Positions 56,717 through 64,000 of a DNA stretch of 64,000 bases are shown here, one piece after another. Origin of the DNA: Streptomyces atroolivaceus (GTDB lineage: Bacteria; Actinomycetota; Actinomycetes; Streptomycetales; Streptomycetaceae); assembly GCF_000717025.1 (NCBI RefSeq), contig NZ_JNXG01000004.1, positions 1 to 64,000 of the forward strand. Direction: 5' to 3'. The notes under the pieces were generated by a model. That model was not told the origin of the DNA. It saw only the letters and a program-made list of their open reading frames with translations, and searched no databases. Each line of letters begins with the position of its first letter. The first letter of the stretch is position 1. The translations under genes and the position numbers were made by a program.

Positions 56717-56905
56717 TCATCGGCGGGTCCAGGTCTGGTTCGCGGCGCCGGCGCAGGGCCACAGGACGGCCCGGGTTCCGTCGGCGGACCGGCGGTCGTA
56801 GAGGTCCACGCACTTGGCGGCGAACTGGGCCACCAAGTCCTCGGTCGCGTTCGGATGGAACTGTTGAGCGGCTGCTCCGGTGCAGGTGGTCATCCGGATG
56901 GCCAC
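56717..56905 (-). pseudogene. Ricin-type lectin remnant
   Basis: The frame encodes TCTGAAAQQFHPNATEDLV, then AKCVDLYDRRSADGTRAVLW and PCAGAANQTWTRR, a clear ricin-B beta-trefoil fragment (C-G-A-A-x-Q-x-W and K-C-V-D-x-x-x-x-x-x-A-D-G-T). About one and a half repeat units are left; the secretion signal and the rest of the lectin or attached enzyme are gone. Confidence 0.6.
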
Positions 56906-57194
56906 CCCTTTCAGCCCTTGTGGTGCGGGTGGCCGGCGCGGCTGTCACCCGCAGTGTGAACCGAAGACCGACGCGTGCCGTTGAGCAGATGGACGCCCAC
57001 GCACGCAGGCCTGTGGGTCAGGCGTACTCCGCGCCTGCCGACCGTGCCATGTGCCGCACGACACAGACCGTTCATCCGTCCCGCCATTCTGTGTGCCGGC
57101 GGACTGCTCTCCATGTGAACGCAAGGCGGTGGGCGGCTCCGGCTCCGATCGTCTCGCTCCGCACAACCCCAACTCTCGGAAGGACAAAGCACTC

Positions 57195-57524
57195 ATGAAG
57201 CGCACCATCTCCCGGCTCGGACTGGTCCTGGCAGCAGGCGCCGTGACCGCTCTTCTGCCCGCTTCGCCGGCGGCCGCGGTCAATCAAACCGCCTGTGGCG
57301 ACCGAACCGACCTGGTCAAGGTTTGGTACAACGGAAACCAGACCGCGTGCTTCGCCAACGCGGGCGTCATGGCTCCCGGACTTCCCAGGGTTTCGCGGGT
57401 CACCTCCGGCAACAACAACATCGAGATGCTTCTCGGTGATCACGTGGTGGTCGTGCCGAAGTGGTCAGGCATTCGAGACGTCGAGGGACTCAACGCAACG
57501 CTGCACATTCTGCAGGTCCGCTGA
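57195..57524 (+). CDS. Secreted beta/gamma-crystallin-like protein, copy 2
   Basis: A 109-residue paralogue of the protein at 54445: signal peptide RTISRLGLVLAAGAVTALLP ending near PAAA, then NQTACGDRTDLVKVWYNGNQTACFANAGVMAPGLPRVSRVTSGNNNIEMLL. The two cysteines and CFANAG are conserved with copy 1, as are MKR at the start and GGAAGGA before the ATG. Mature domain about 80 residues. Function not established; crystallin-fold proteins of this type bind calcium or act as toxins or inhibitors. Confidence 0.75.
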   Translation: MKRTISRLGLVLAAGAVTALLPASPAAAVNQTACGDRTDLVKVWYNGNQTACFANAGVMAPGLPRVSRVTSGNNNIEMLLGDHVVVVPKWSGIRDVEGLNATLHILQVR

Positions 57525-57953
57525 CCCTTGGCGCACGTCACGAAGCCGTGCCCCGGACCGCACAGCGTCTCCGGGGCACGGGCGGTCACTGCCACCCAAG
57601 TGCCCGCAACGACCTTGCTGACGACTCGCCCTGAGCACCGTCGTTCACTGTTCGCCGCGCAGGTGAACCGTCGCCTGGTGCCAGCCGTTCAAAGCGGAGG
57701 GACACGCGTTCGGAACGACCGTGTGACCCGCTTCCAGCTCGTGGAGTCCTCACCTGCCGGGGCCTTGCCGCACTGGCCGGTCCTCGGGCGTCGGGGCAGA
57801 TGCTGTCCCGGACGGCCCAGCCGGTAGCCGGAGCCGTCAGGGACAGCTTGATAAGCCTTGGACCCTTACCCATGACCAATTCCGATCAGGTCCTTGCGGC
57901 CCTACGGTCTGCAACTCGGTGCCCCCATCCGCTGGACATCCAGGCCGAAGCAC
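57525..57953 (+). other. Gene-free stretch between crystallin copy 2 and the large regulator
   Basis: No supported gene and no strong hairpin noticed. Confidence 0.3.
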
Positions 57954-60900
57954 TCAAAAGGCGGGATTCCTGTTCCTCGGAACCGGGAGCTTGTGATTCC
58001 CGACCGCCCTCTCCGGCACGGCGGGCGCAGGGTCCTCATCCCTGTCGAGGGCGGTGAGCCGGTCACGGACCTGCTGTGCGCTGTGGGACATCTTCCGCGC
58101 GTCGGCGTTCTGGAGGGCGTCGACCCAGTCCGCCCGTGCGCCTTCGCTGTCGCCCATGGCCAGCCGGGTGTCGCCCAGCCGCATGAGGGTGCCGATGGCG
58201 TTCCTGTGGTCGCCCAGTTCCTCGAACGCCCGCGATGCTTGCCGGTAAGTGGTCACCGAGTCCTCGTAGCGGCGGAGCAGACGGAGGTTGTAGCCGAGGA
58301 TGTCCCACCCCTGGGCAAGCTGCCAGGGCGCGTCGAGGCGGTGGAACAGGGCGATGCCCTCCTCGCTGTACAGAAGGCTCTTCTCGAGGTTCCCCAGGTT
58401 GGAGTGGAACCAGGCGAGTTCGAGGAGGCACTCGGCCAACCACAACTCTTCCCCCGTCTCCCGGGAGAGTTCCAGTCCTCGCTCGGAGGCCGCCACAGCT
58501 TCCTCGGTCCGCCCGAAAAGGAACAGCGCACACGCCGTGACGTAGTGGGCTCGTGCCTGTTCACCGATGTCGTCGAGCTCTTCGAAGATCGCCGTCGCGC
58601 GTTGCAACTGGTTCAGAGCTTGCTCTTGATGGCCGAGGTAGCCGTGGATGCCACCCAGGTGCCGTAGGCAACGGGCCTCTTCGAGGGGGTTGTTCCGACG
58701 TCGGGCCACTTCGAGGGCGGGGGTCAGCGCGGTGATGGCTTCGGGCCAGAACTCCTGACGGTTGAGGTGCTCCTTGAGTGACCAGGCGAGCCCGGTGGTG
58801 TGATCGTCGAGATTCTGGCTGACGGCGGTGTGGAGCAGGCCGGTCAGCACGTGGTGTTCGGCGGTGAGCCATAGGGTCGCCTGCTTGACGGTGGTGAGTT
58901 CTTCCGGAGTGACGCCCGAGCGGGGAGCACCGAGTTCGAGGTCGTGCGATGTGTCCTGTTTGAGGAACTCGTTCGCCTCGCAGGCGGTGAACATGTAGTG
59001 GTCCAGGACCCGGAGAGTGGCGTGGTGGCGTCCCTGGCCGGTGTCGTGCGTGTGGGACAGCTCGGTGGCGTAGCCGCGTAGGAGGTCGTGCAGGCTGTAG
59101 CGGCCGGGCAGCGGTTGTTCCACGAGGCAGGAGCTGACCAGCCCGGCGAGCGCACGGCGGGTCCGGGGGAGGGACAAGCCTGCGAGGCTGGCGGCGGCAG
59201 GGGCGGTGATGTGAGGGCCCGGGTGCAGGGCCAGCAATCGGAAGAACCGGGCGGTGTGCTCATCCAGGGACTGGTAGGACCACGAGAAGACGTTGCGCAC
59301 GTCGGTAGTCGTGTCGGGGCCGGCGAATGCTTCGAGACTGCCTTGGGTGTGCTGCAGGTCGTCGACCATGACGTGGAGGGGGAGCGAGGGATCGAGTTCC
59401 GCGCGGGCGGCAACCACGGCCATGGCCAGGGGAAGCCGTCCGCACAGGCGGATGATTTCGGCCGTGGCGGTGGGCTCGGTGGCGAGTCGTTCAGCTCCCA
59501 GACGCCGTGCGAGGGCCTCGTGCGCCTCGGTCGGCGAGGGCAGCGGGAGGCTGAGGGGCTTGGCACCGTCGGTGGTGATGAGGCCGGGGAGTTGGTTGCG
59601 GCTGGTGATCAGGGTGAGGCAGCCCGCGCCTGCGGGCAGCAGCGGGCGCACCTGCTGCTCGTCGCGGGCGTTGTCCAGGACCAGGAGGATTCGCCGGTCG
59701 GCAAGGAGACTACGGAAGAGTGTGCTCCGGTCGGCAACGTCTTCGGGGATGCGTGGGGCGGGAACGCCGAGGGCGGTGAGGAAGCCGTGCAGGGCGTCAC
59801 CGGGCTCGACGGCGGGTGCGTGCGGGTGGAATCCGCACAGGTTGACGAAGAGCTGCCCGTCGGGGAACGCGGAGGCGATGCGGTGCGCGTGGTGCACGGC
59901 GAAGGTGGTCTTGCCGACACCGGGAGCACCGCTGATGACCACAGCAGGGGCAGTGGTCGGTCCGGGGCGGCCCGGTGCACCGCTGACGGCGGACAGCCAC
60001 GCGCCCTCGGCGGCCCGCCCCACGAACACCGGCAGGCTGCGCGGCAGTTGCGCTGGACGCGCCAGAGGCAGGGGAGCTGTTCTTCCGCCATCCGCGACCG
60101 CCGCGCCGCGTGCGTCGGACTCGGCGTCCGCGTCGTCGCCGGGGCCGGGGCCCGGGTCGAGCGACGAGGTTGCTTCGCCCCCGTCCGGCTCCCCGGACGT
60201 GGTTGCCACGAGAGGATGGTGGCCGTGCCCGGTCACCGTACCGTACGGTCGGTCGGCTGAGCCCATGGGCGGCAGGTCATGGTGGAGGATGCCCTGGTGC
60301 AGGGCGCGTAGGGCCGGGCCCGGTTCGAGGCCGAGCTCGTCGGCGAAGTGCCGGCGCACGTCGGTGTAGCGCTGCAGCGCTTCGGGGTGCCGGCCGGCGA
60401 GGTACAGGGCTCGCAGCAGCAGGGCCCAGCCGGTTTCCCGCAGGGGGTGCTGCGCGGTCATCTCCTGTGCCGCGTTGAGGGCTTCGGTGATCCGGCCTCG
60501 CATGAGGAGGCCAGTGGTGAGGATCTCGCGCGTGGTCTGCCGCAGTTCTTCCAGGCGTGCTGTCTCCTGGGCGGCGAACAGATGATGCGCGGCGTCGGCG
60601 AACGCCGTGCCGCGCCACACGTCCAGGGCCCTCTGGGCCTCCTCCACGACGCGGTCGGGCCGGCCTTGGTCCATGAACCGGTGCGCTTGGGCGACGGCAC
60701 GCTCGAAGCGCGTGGTGTCACGGTTCTCGGGCGGCACGCGCAGGGCATAGCCCAGGGGTTCGGTGACCAGAATCTCGAAGGCGCCCTGCCGGCGAAGGTG
60801 CTGGGGTTCCAGGATCGCGCGCACTTTGCTGATGTGGGCGTGCAGGGAGCCCAGTGCCGCGCCCGGTGCCCGTCCCGGCTGCGGCGGCCACAGTTCCTCG

Positions 60901-61247
60901 CACAGAGTCTGCGGAGAGACCGCCCGGCCGTCGGCGAGCAGCAGGCGAATCAGCAGCAGTCGCTGCCTGCGGCGGCCCGGATCGAGGACAGTGCCCGCCC
61001 GCCGTACCTCGAGCGGACCGAGCAGTCCGAAGTCGAGACCTTGCCCCACAGCTGTCACCGTACCTACCGGAATCTCACTTGACGGCGTCACCCCTCGGGG
61101 CACGCGCCCGACCGAGGCCCGGCGTGTGGACGGCCTGTTCCGCGCGGTCACGGAGACCTGCTCGACCCCACCGGACGCCCGCATGGGTTCTGTCGCGGCG
61201 GCGCTGGGGACAGGGGCGACGAGGACGCCGTTGTCCGCTTCCCGCAT
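57954..61247 (-). CDS. AfsR/SARP-type large transcriptional regulator
   Basis: A 1097-residue regulator. Order: an N-terminal extension, OmpR-like winged helix (LDFGLLGPLEVRRAGTVLDPGRRRQRLLLIRLLL), bacterial transcriptional activator domain (residues about 170-310 with FADELGLEPGPALRALHQGIL), linker, NB-ARC ATPase with P-loop ISGAPGVGKTTFAVHHAHRIA and LLVLDNARDEQQV, then a C-terminal TPR array with many helical repeats. This is the AfsR architecture; such proteins activate antibiotic genes after signalling. Start 61247 (ATG just downstream of a good -10) is chosen, leaving a 63-residue extension; GTG 61058 at the DNA-binding domain is the alternative. Confidence 0.88.
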   Translation of the reverse strand: MREADNGVLVAPVPSAAATEPMRASGGVEQVSVTARNRPSTRRASVGRVPRGVTPSSEIPVGTVTAVGQGLDFGLLGPLEVRRAGTVLDPGRRRQRLLLIRLLLADGRAVSPQTLCEELWPPQPGRAPGAALGSLHAHISKVRAILEPQHLRRQGAFEILVTEPLGYALRVPPENRDTTRFERAVAQAHRFMDQGRPDRVVEEAQRALDVWRGTAFADAAHHLFAAQETARLEELRQTTREILTTGLLMRGRITEALNAAQEMTAQHPLRETGWALLLRALYLAGRHPEALQRYTDVRRHFADELGLEPGPALRALHQGILHHDLPPMGSADRPYGTVTGHGHHPLVATTSGEPDGGEATSSLDPGPGPGDDADAESDARGAAVADGGRTAPLPLARPAQLPRSLPVFVGRAAEGAWLSAVSGAPGRPGPTTAPAVVISGAPGVGKTTFAVHHAHRIASAFPDGQLFVNLCGFHPHAPAVEPGDALHGFLTALGVPAPRIPEDVADRSTLFRSLLADRRILLVLDNARDEQQVRPLLPAGAGCLTLITSRNQLPGLITTDGAKPLSLPLPSPTEAHEALARRLGAERLATEPTATAEIIRLCGRLPLAMAVVAARAELDPSLPLHVMVDDLQHTQGSLEAFAGPDTTTDVRNVFSWSYQSLDEHTARFFRLLALHPGPHITAPAAASLAGLSLPRTRRALAGLVSSCLVEQPLPGRYSLHDLLRGYATELSHTHDTGQGRHHATLRVLDHYMFTACEANEFLKQDTSHDLELGAPRSGVTPEELTTVKQATLWLTAEHHVLTGLLHTAVSQNLDDHTTGLAWSLKEHLNRQEFWPEAITALTPALEVARRRNNPLEEARCLRHLGGIHGYLGHQEQALNQLQRATAIFEELDDIGEQARAHYVTACALFLFGRTEEAVAASERGLELSRETGEELWLAECLLELAWFHSNLGNLEKSLLYSEEGIALFHRLDAPWQLAQGWDILGYNLRLLRRYEDSVTTYRQASRAFEELGDHRNAIGTLMRLGDTRLAMGDSEGARADWVDALQNADARKMSHSAQQVRDRLTALDRDEDPAPAVPERAVGNHKLPVPRNRNPAF

Positions 61248-61257
61248 ATCGGACAGG

Positions 61258-61286
61258 ACATTAGCAGGACGCCGTCCTGCGGCAGG
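61258..61286 (-). promoter_or_regulatory. Promoter of AfsR-like gene with palindromic spacer
   Basis: Minus-strand TAATGT (61263-61258) is a good -10. Directly upstream, GCAGGACG and CGTCCTGC (61264-61280, one-base centre) form a 17-base perfect inverted repeat that fills exactly the 17-base spacer. The -35 (CCTGCC) is poor, as expected where an activator or autoregulator acts. Confidence 0.55.
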
Positions 61287-61384
61287 CTTCGCCGGCCGCG
61301 CGACGTGCCGGCGTGACATGGGCGCCGCCGCCCCGCTGTGACAGGGGCGTCCTCGCCGCCGCCCGAGGCACCGGTGGCGGGTCG

Positions 61385-61825
61385 TCAGTGGGAGAGGCCG
61401 AAGTGGCGGCGCGGGGCTGGGACACCGTGCCTCCGTCGTTCGCCGTCGCCGGCGTCGAGATGTACCAGGTGCCCTGCTCCAGCTCTACCGCCTCCTCGGT
61501 GGTGACCTTCAGCGAGCAGACACAGCGAGCGGTGCTGCCGGTAGTGCCGCGGCACGTGGCGCATGACGTCGCGCATCTCCGCCTTGGCCGGATCGAGCTC
61601 GGTGCTGGCGCACGAGGACCTTGAGGCCGCGGACACCCGAATCATCGTGCACCTCCGCCGTGAAGGTGAGCGACCCGGCACGGCTGCCCTCGGGAGCGAC
61701 GTTTGGACCGACTCCTTCTTCACAGTCGGTTCCGTGGCGGTCGAGGCCATGGCGAGGCCCTCGGTGGTAACCGCGCCGATGACGGCGGCGCCGAGGAGGG
61801 ACGGGAGAAGGACACGCTTGGACAT
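61385..61825 (-). pseudogene. Frameshifted DUF5707 secreted protein
   Basis: Starts with an intact signal peptide, MSKRVLLPSLLGAAVIGAV, then TATEPTVKKESVQTS. After that the homologous sequence jumps frame: SLTFTAEVHDDSGVRGLKVLV is in a second frame, STELDPAKAEMRDVM back in the first, and EEAVELEQGTWYISTPAT in another. Together these spell a DUF5707 protein (signal peptide plus one immunoglobulin-like domain), a Streptomyces secreted family of unknown function. At least three frame changes make it non-functional unless sequencing errors are at fault. Confidence 0.7.
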
Positions 61826-62124
61826 GGATGGGTCTCCTGGCTCGTGCGGGAGCCGCCGTGGTGTGCCTGCCGACTTGAGCGGGATGGGAGGGGCGAAGAA
61901 GTCGGAGGAACCGCCGGTGAAGCGGCCTCCGAAAGTCTCTTGGCCGTCACCGACCGGTCGCCGCGGCCCGAGACCCCGCAGGTGGGAGTCCGCGTCCTCG
62001 ACGAAACAGCGCCCCCGCGAGAGGGGCATGTAAACAGATGTCATGAACTGCGGTGATGCATGAACCCGTGTGACGTTCATTCCGTTGAGTGATCGAACGG
62101 TTGTCGTCCGGAGTGGAGAAAAAA
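61826..62124 (+). other. Gene-free stretch between DUF5707 remnant and hydrolase
   Basis: No supported gene. GGAG at 62115-62118 is the ribosome-binding site of the hydrolase. Confidence 0.3.
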
Positions 62125-63273
62125 ATGGTCATCGTCGAAGGAACGAGCACCGCCCGGTTCGAGCCGGTTCGAGCGGCGCTGGCGGCGCACCTCGAAGCCG
62201 GCGACGAGGTGGGGGCGTCGATCGCCGTCGATGTGGACGGGGTCATGGAAGTCGATCTGTGGGGTGGCCATGCAGACGAAGCGCGGACCGTGCCGTGGCA
62301 CCGGGACACGTTGGTGAGCATGTGGTCGACCACGAAGACCCTCACCAATCTCGCGGCTCTCGTCCTCGTCGACCGGGGCGCACTGGATCTCCACCGCCCG
62401 GTCGCGCACTACTGGCCCGAGTTCGCCGCCCAGGGGAAGCAGCACATCGAGGTGCGGCACGTCCTGGCCCACACCTCGGGACTTTCCGGCTGGCACCAAC
62501 CCTTCACCATGGAAGATCTGTACGACTGGCCTACCGCGAGTGCCCGGCTGGCTGCGCAGGCGCCCTGGTGGGAGCCGGGCTCCGCTTCGGGGTACCACGT
62601 GCAGACTCAAGGACAGCTGGTGGGAGAGCTCGTCCGGCGGGTCAGCGGCCGTACCCTGGGGGAGTTCGTCGACACCGAGATCGCCAAGCCGGCCCAAGCC
62701 GATGTCCAGATCGGTGCGCGCCAGGCCGACTGGCCGCGTATCGCTGAACTGGTGGCCCCCTCGCAGCTCTCCGGTATACCCACCGGCCTTGACCCCGACG
62801 GGATCTTCACCAAGACGTTGCTCGGAAGCCCTGCCCGTGACGAGCACGTGGACACTCCGCAGTGGCGCTCCGCCGAACTCGGAGCCGTCAACGGCCACGG
62901 CAACGCACGAGGCATGGCCCGTGCCCTCTCCGTCATCTCACGGCGCGGCCAGGTGAACGGCCTCCGGCTTCTCTCCGCGGAGACGGTGGACAAGGTGTTC
63001 GACGTCCAGGCCGACGGAGTCGACCTGTTCCTGGGCGTCCCCGTCCGCTGGGGCATCGGCTACGCGCTCGCCGACCCGAGGACGATTCCGCACATGCCCA
63101 CCGGAAGGATCTGCTTCTGGGTCGGTCGGGGCGGTTCGATCGTCATGATGGACCTCGACCGGCGCGTCACGTTCTCGTACACCATGAACCGGGTGGGCGA
63201 CGGAATCCTCGGCTCGGAGCGCACCCACAGCTACATCAAGCATGTCTACGAAGTCCTGGAATCCACCGACTGA
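62125..63273 (+). CDS. Serine hydrolase of beta-lactamase/esterase EstB fold
   Basis: A 382-residue cytoplasmic hydrolase. The nucleophile motif S-T-T-K is at residues 68-71 in MWSTTKTLTNLAALVLVDRGALDLHRPVAHYWPEF, and VLAHTSGLSGW follows. YHVQTQG supplies the tyrosine, and WVGRGGS takes the place of KTG/HxG. No signal peptide is seen, so it is more likely an EstB-type esterase or a tailoring enzyme than a secreted beta-lactamase. ATG 62125 has GGAG six bases upstream; the frame is open to 62089. Neighbours on both sides are decayed. Confidence 0.85.
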   Translation: MVIVEGTSTARFEPVRAALAAHLEAGDEVGASIAVDVDGVMEVDLWGGHADEARTVPWHRDTLVSMWSTTKTLTNLAALVLVDRGALDLHRPVAHYWPEFAAQGKQHIEVRHVLAHTSGLSGWHQPFTMEDLYDWPTASARLAAQAPWWEPGSASGYHVQTQGQLVGELVRRVSGRTLGEFVDTEIAKPAQADVQIGARQADWPRIAELVAPSQLSGIPTGLDPDGIFTKTLLGSPARDEHVDTPQWRSAELGAVNGHGNARGMARALSVISRRGQVNGLRLLSAETVDKVFDVQADGVDLFLGVPVRWGIGYALADPRTIPHMPTGRICFWVGRGGSIVMMDLDRRVTFSYTMNRVGDGILGSERTHSYIKHVYEVLESTD

Positions 63274-63340
63274 CGTGCACCCGGACCCTCGGGCTCGGCC
63301 AAAGACCCGTGTGCGGAGCTGCCGACGCGGTGGGTCAGGG

Positions 63341-63639
63341 TTACGTTTCCGCATTCTGCCCCCGCCGCAGGGCGCGGGCGCACCACCCGATGACCAGGGC
63401 TCCGAGAATGACGGAGAGGTGGAACGCCGCGGCTCCCTCGGGCAGGAGAGCAGCAGCACGATGCCGGCCGGGACGGTGGCGACGAGCGGGAGGACGAGCG
63501 CACGGAACCCTCGGAGCCAGCCGGAGAAGGGACTACCCGGGCGGGACGGTTCGGCGCGGGCCAGATCCGCACCCGGCCATACCGCGGCCTGGGAGCGTGT
63601 CAGAAGGAGCGGCAGCAGTCGGTCATCGGTTCGCTTCAT
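63341..63639 (-). pseudogene. Frameshifted small membrane protein
   Basis: Begins MKRTDDRLLPLLLTRSQAAV, continues with GWLRGFRALVLPLVATVPAG and a hydrophobic run, then one base out of frame reads LPEGAAAFHLSVILGALVIG and WCARALRRGQNAET to a TAA. Joining the frames gives a protein of about 99 residues with two spans. The span from start to stop is 299 bases, not a multiple of three, so the gene has a one-base insertion or a sequencing error. Confidence 0.55.
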
Positions 63640-63931
63640 GGCGGACGTAGGACCAGGACCGCGAGTGAGCGGCCGTCGTCCGGCTGGAGGGGGAGCCCGC
63701 TCTCTTACCTGGGTGGCAGCCTCTGCACCCACGGTGCGACGCGGCAAGCGTCACGAAGGGTGAGGGCCGCGGCACCTCCTCGGCCGTAGGCTCGTCCACG
63801 TCGGGAAGCCGCTGCCTCCGGCGCCCCGCACAGCCCCTTCACCATCCGGTGAACCGGTCCGGTCGTCCCCTCGTAGGACAGGACGAAGGGCGCTCCTCAT
63901 CCGGTGACCGGACGAGGACAATGCCTCAGGA
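63640..63931 (-). other. Stretch with no gene seen
   Basis: No supported gene, repeat or terminator noticed. Confidence 0.3.
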
Positions 63932-64000
63932 TCACTCGGGCGGCAGGCCGACACCCGCTTTCCGGGTCCATTGCCGCCCGCCGGCCACCAGCGATCCGAT
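63932..64000 (-). CDS. Possible gene tail running off the window
   Basis: The last 69 bases on the minus strand read IGSLVAGGRQWTRKAG, then VGLPPE and TGA (63932-63934), with G/C-rich third positions. This looks like the C-terminus of a gene lying beyond the window; family not recognised. Confidence 0.35.
   Translation of the reverse strand: MGSLVAGGRQWTRKAGVGLPPE

Noticed and set aside
55560..56948. Single large minus-strand gene of about 460 codons opposite the ECF sigma factor
   Set aside because: Most of it is antisense to the sigma factor; only the last part has coding-like codon bias, so it is listed as an unrecognised stretch only.

Overview
The window looks like a Streptomyces chromosome segment. 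Base composition is very GC-rich, third codon positions are mostly G or C, GTG starts are common, and the order phoH-ybeY-CorC-like-era-leuA-recO-uppS-zur/znu-glyS-dusB-ppdK-nir-nas-dgt-dnaG-hrdA is, from memory, the core order around hrdA in Streptomyces coelicolor. No rRNA, CRISPR array, intact insertion sequence, integrase or phage module was seen.

Layout. (1) 0.4-12.4 kb: a PfkB-type sugar kinase; a tightly overlapped phoH-ybeY-CorC/CNNM-MmcQ run; a small deaminase-like protein and era; an M4 metalloprotease with its emfourin-type inhibitor; leuA behind a leucine leader peptide; a TerB-like protein; recO-uppS. (2) 12.4-17.4 kb: zinc homeostasis operon znuA-znuC-znuB-zur under a Zur-like box, then glyS. 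(3) 17.4-26.5 kb: small proteins including a 9-codon leaderless ORF followed by a hairpin, dusB, ppdK behind a palindrome-rich leader, a winged-helix regulator, an SRPBCC-like protein, a VOC protein and a Tat-exported PhoX/DUF839 protein. (4) 26.6-40.4 kb: nitrate/nitrite assimilation (nirD, nirB, an extra FAD reductase, a TauE/SafE exporter, nasA-type nitrate reductase, a CbiX/SirB-like chelatase that would supply siroheme) with GlnR-like half-sites, interspersed with a class F sortase and its likely substrate, an aminotransferase IV protein, an FMN reductase with a SoxR/MerR-type promoter, cutA and others. (5) 40.4-52 kb: dgt, a ferredoxin-reductase-like FAD protein, dnaG, hrdA, a heterodimeric ABC exporter, an FGGY sugar kinase and a YtxH-like protein. 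(6) 52.1-52.6 kb: two tRNA-Asn genes and a CAT-anticodon tRNA.

From the last tRNA to the window end (52.6-64 kb) the character changes. Coding density drops and the content is accessory: a RHH antitoxin/PIN toxin pair, two paralogous small secreted beta/gamma-crystallin-like proteins, an ECF sigma factor, a very large AfsR/SARP-type regulator, a beta-lactamase-fold hydrolase, and at least four decayed genes (SGNH esterase tail, ricin-lectin tail, frameshifted DUF5707 protein, frameshifted small membrane protein).

A recurring regulatory theme runs across the core: at least a dozen genes have a -10-like hexamer ending exactly 6 or 7 nt before the start codon, as expected for leaderless mRNAs. 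All statements on promoters and operators are sequence inspection only; no database search or computation could be run.
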